From NCBI GenBank assembly GCA_023053545.1, contig JAKZAN010000002.1, forward strand, positions 4,448,375-4,512,374: 64,000 nt of DNA, given 5' to 3'. The first letter of the stretch is position 1. Every line of letters starts with the position of its first letter. The position numbers and the translations under genes are program-made. Of the stretch, positions 63,531 to 64,000 are shown piece after piece. Source of the DNA: Lepidurus packardi. Lineage: Eukaryota > Arthropoda > Branchiopoda > Notostraca > Triopsidae. The notes under the pieces were generated by a model. That model searched no databases. It saw only the letters and a list, made by a program, of their open reading frames with translations, and was not told where the DNA came from.

Positions 63531-64000
63531 AGTAACCATGGTAATAAGGTGCCATACGTCCGTGACATCATAGCGGGGATCGCTTGCCAACAAAACTCGT
63601 GAATGGTTGTTCGAAAACAACTTGCAGTGAGTTTCTACAATTCTTAGAATACTCCAGACAACCAGAAACATTTGGTGGCGTTCGATTTCTTAAGTGGACT
63701 GACCTATTAGCTCCTTTTTGCTGGATTTGCATGTCAATAGTCATGACCTCTTTAGTGGGAGAGAAACGCTTCAATTGTTGTTCACTTCGAAAATCTTGTA
63801 AGGTCACGCCAATGACCTTAATCAGCTCAAAGAGGTCACGTTCTAACAGGTCGCTGAGGTGAAACAGGTCGCATCACATCTATTAGCCTAAGAAGAGACC
63901 CTAACCCGGATCCCTCCGTCACGTAGAACGGTACGTACCGTACACTACAAGTATACGATACAATAATATTCCTTGATCTTTTCGACTCTCTGACCATGGA
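63531..64000. other. Right edge of the window
   Basis: No coding exon is supported. The sequence near the edge contains short palindromic blocks (acggtacgtaccgt at about 63928). Confidence 0.5.

Overview
This is a gene-dense stretch of an animal nuclear genome, most likely an arthropod and probably a small crustacean such as Daphnia. The grounds are short introns (mostly 55-100 bp with GT-AG ends), compact intergenic spaces with several divergent gene pairs, an AT-leaning base composition, and three large secreted proteins made of arthropod-type peritrophin-A (CBM14) chitin-binding domains. The species is an inference; no rRNA, tRNA or mitochondrial marker is present to fix it. Gene models were assembled by hand by joining open reading stretches across GT-AG introns, so exon ends are approximate unless a reading-phase check is stated.

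Layout. 1.2-2.4 kb: AGPAT acyltransferase (+). 3.2-5.3 kb: GPR107/108 Golgi seven-transmembrane protein (-), sharing a 224-bp divergent promoter with MCM6 (+, 5.5-8.55 kb). 10.4-11.75 kb: amine-type GPCR (+). 12.35-15.7 kb: ten-domain chitin-binding protein A (+). 16.0-16.9 kb: palindromic repeat and broken hAT transposase. 17.2-18.7 kb: adenylosuccinate lyase (-). 20.6-21.2 kb: Pin1 (+). 21.9-23.2 kb: glutamine synthetase (-). 27.6-30.1 kb: FBXL6-type F-box/LRR protein (+). 31.4-34.9 kb and 35.8-38.0 kb: chitin-binding proteins B (nine domains) and C (seven domains), both (-). 38.8-42.8 kb: exocyst subunit Sec8/EXOC4 (+). 43.0-44.0 kb: CINP (+). 44.1-44.8 kb: unrecognised 202-residue secreted protein (-). 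45.2-48.1 kb: ANAPC2 (-), divergent from a polyamine-oxidase-like gene (+, 48.6-50.2 kb) that carries two frame breaks. 50.3-50.8 kb: prefoldin subunit 6 (-), divergent from BAG6 (+, 51.1-55.3 kb). 55.3-64 kb: gene-poor, with a clean 301-bp hAT-type MITE and diverged tandem repeats.

Most genes are conserved housekeeping genes for replication (MCM6, CINP), cell cycle (ANAPC2, Pin1), purine and nitrogen metabolism (ADSL, glutamine synthetase), membrane traffic (EXOC4, GPR107) and protein quality control (BAG6, prefoldin 6, FBXL6). The accessory part of interest is the chitin-binding gene set: A, B and C have signal peptides, Thr-rich linkers, TATA-box promoters with nearby GATA sites, and an intron at the same place inside nearly every chitin-binding domain. 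This suggests growth by duplicating exon units and expression in gut or cuticle epithelium. I found no evidence of a wholly new type of biological system; the best leads are the modular chitin-binding cluster, the orphan secreted protein and the mobile-element relics.
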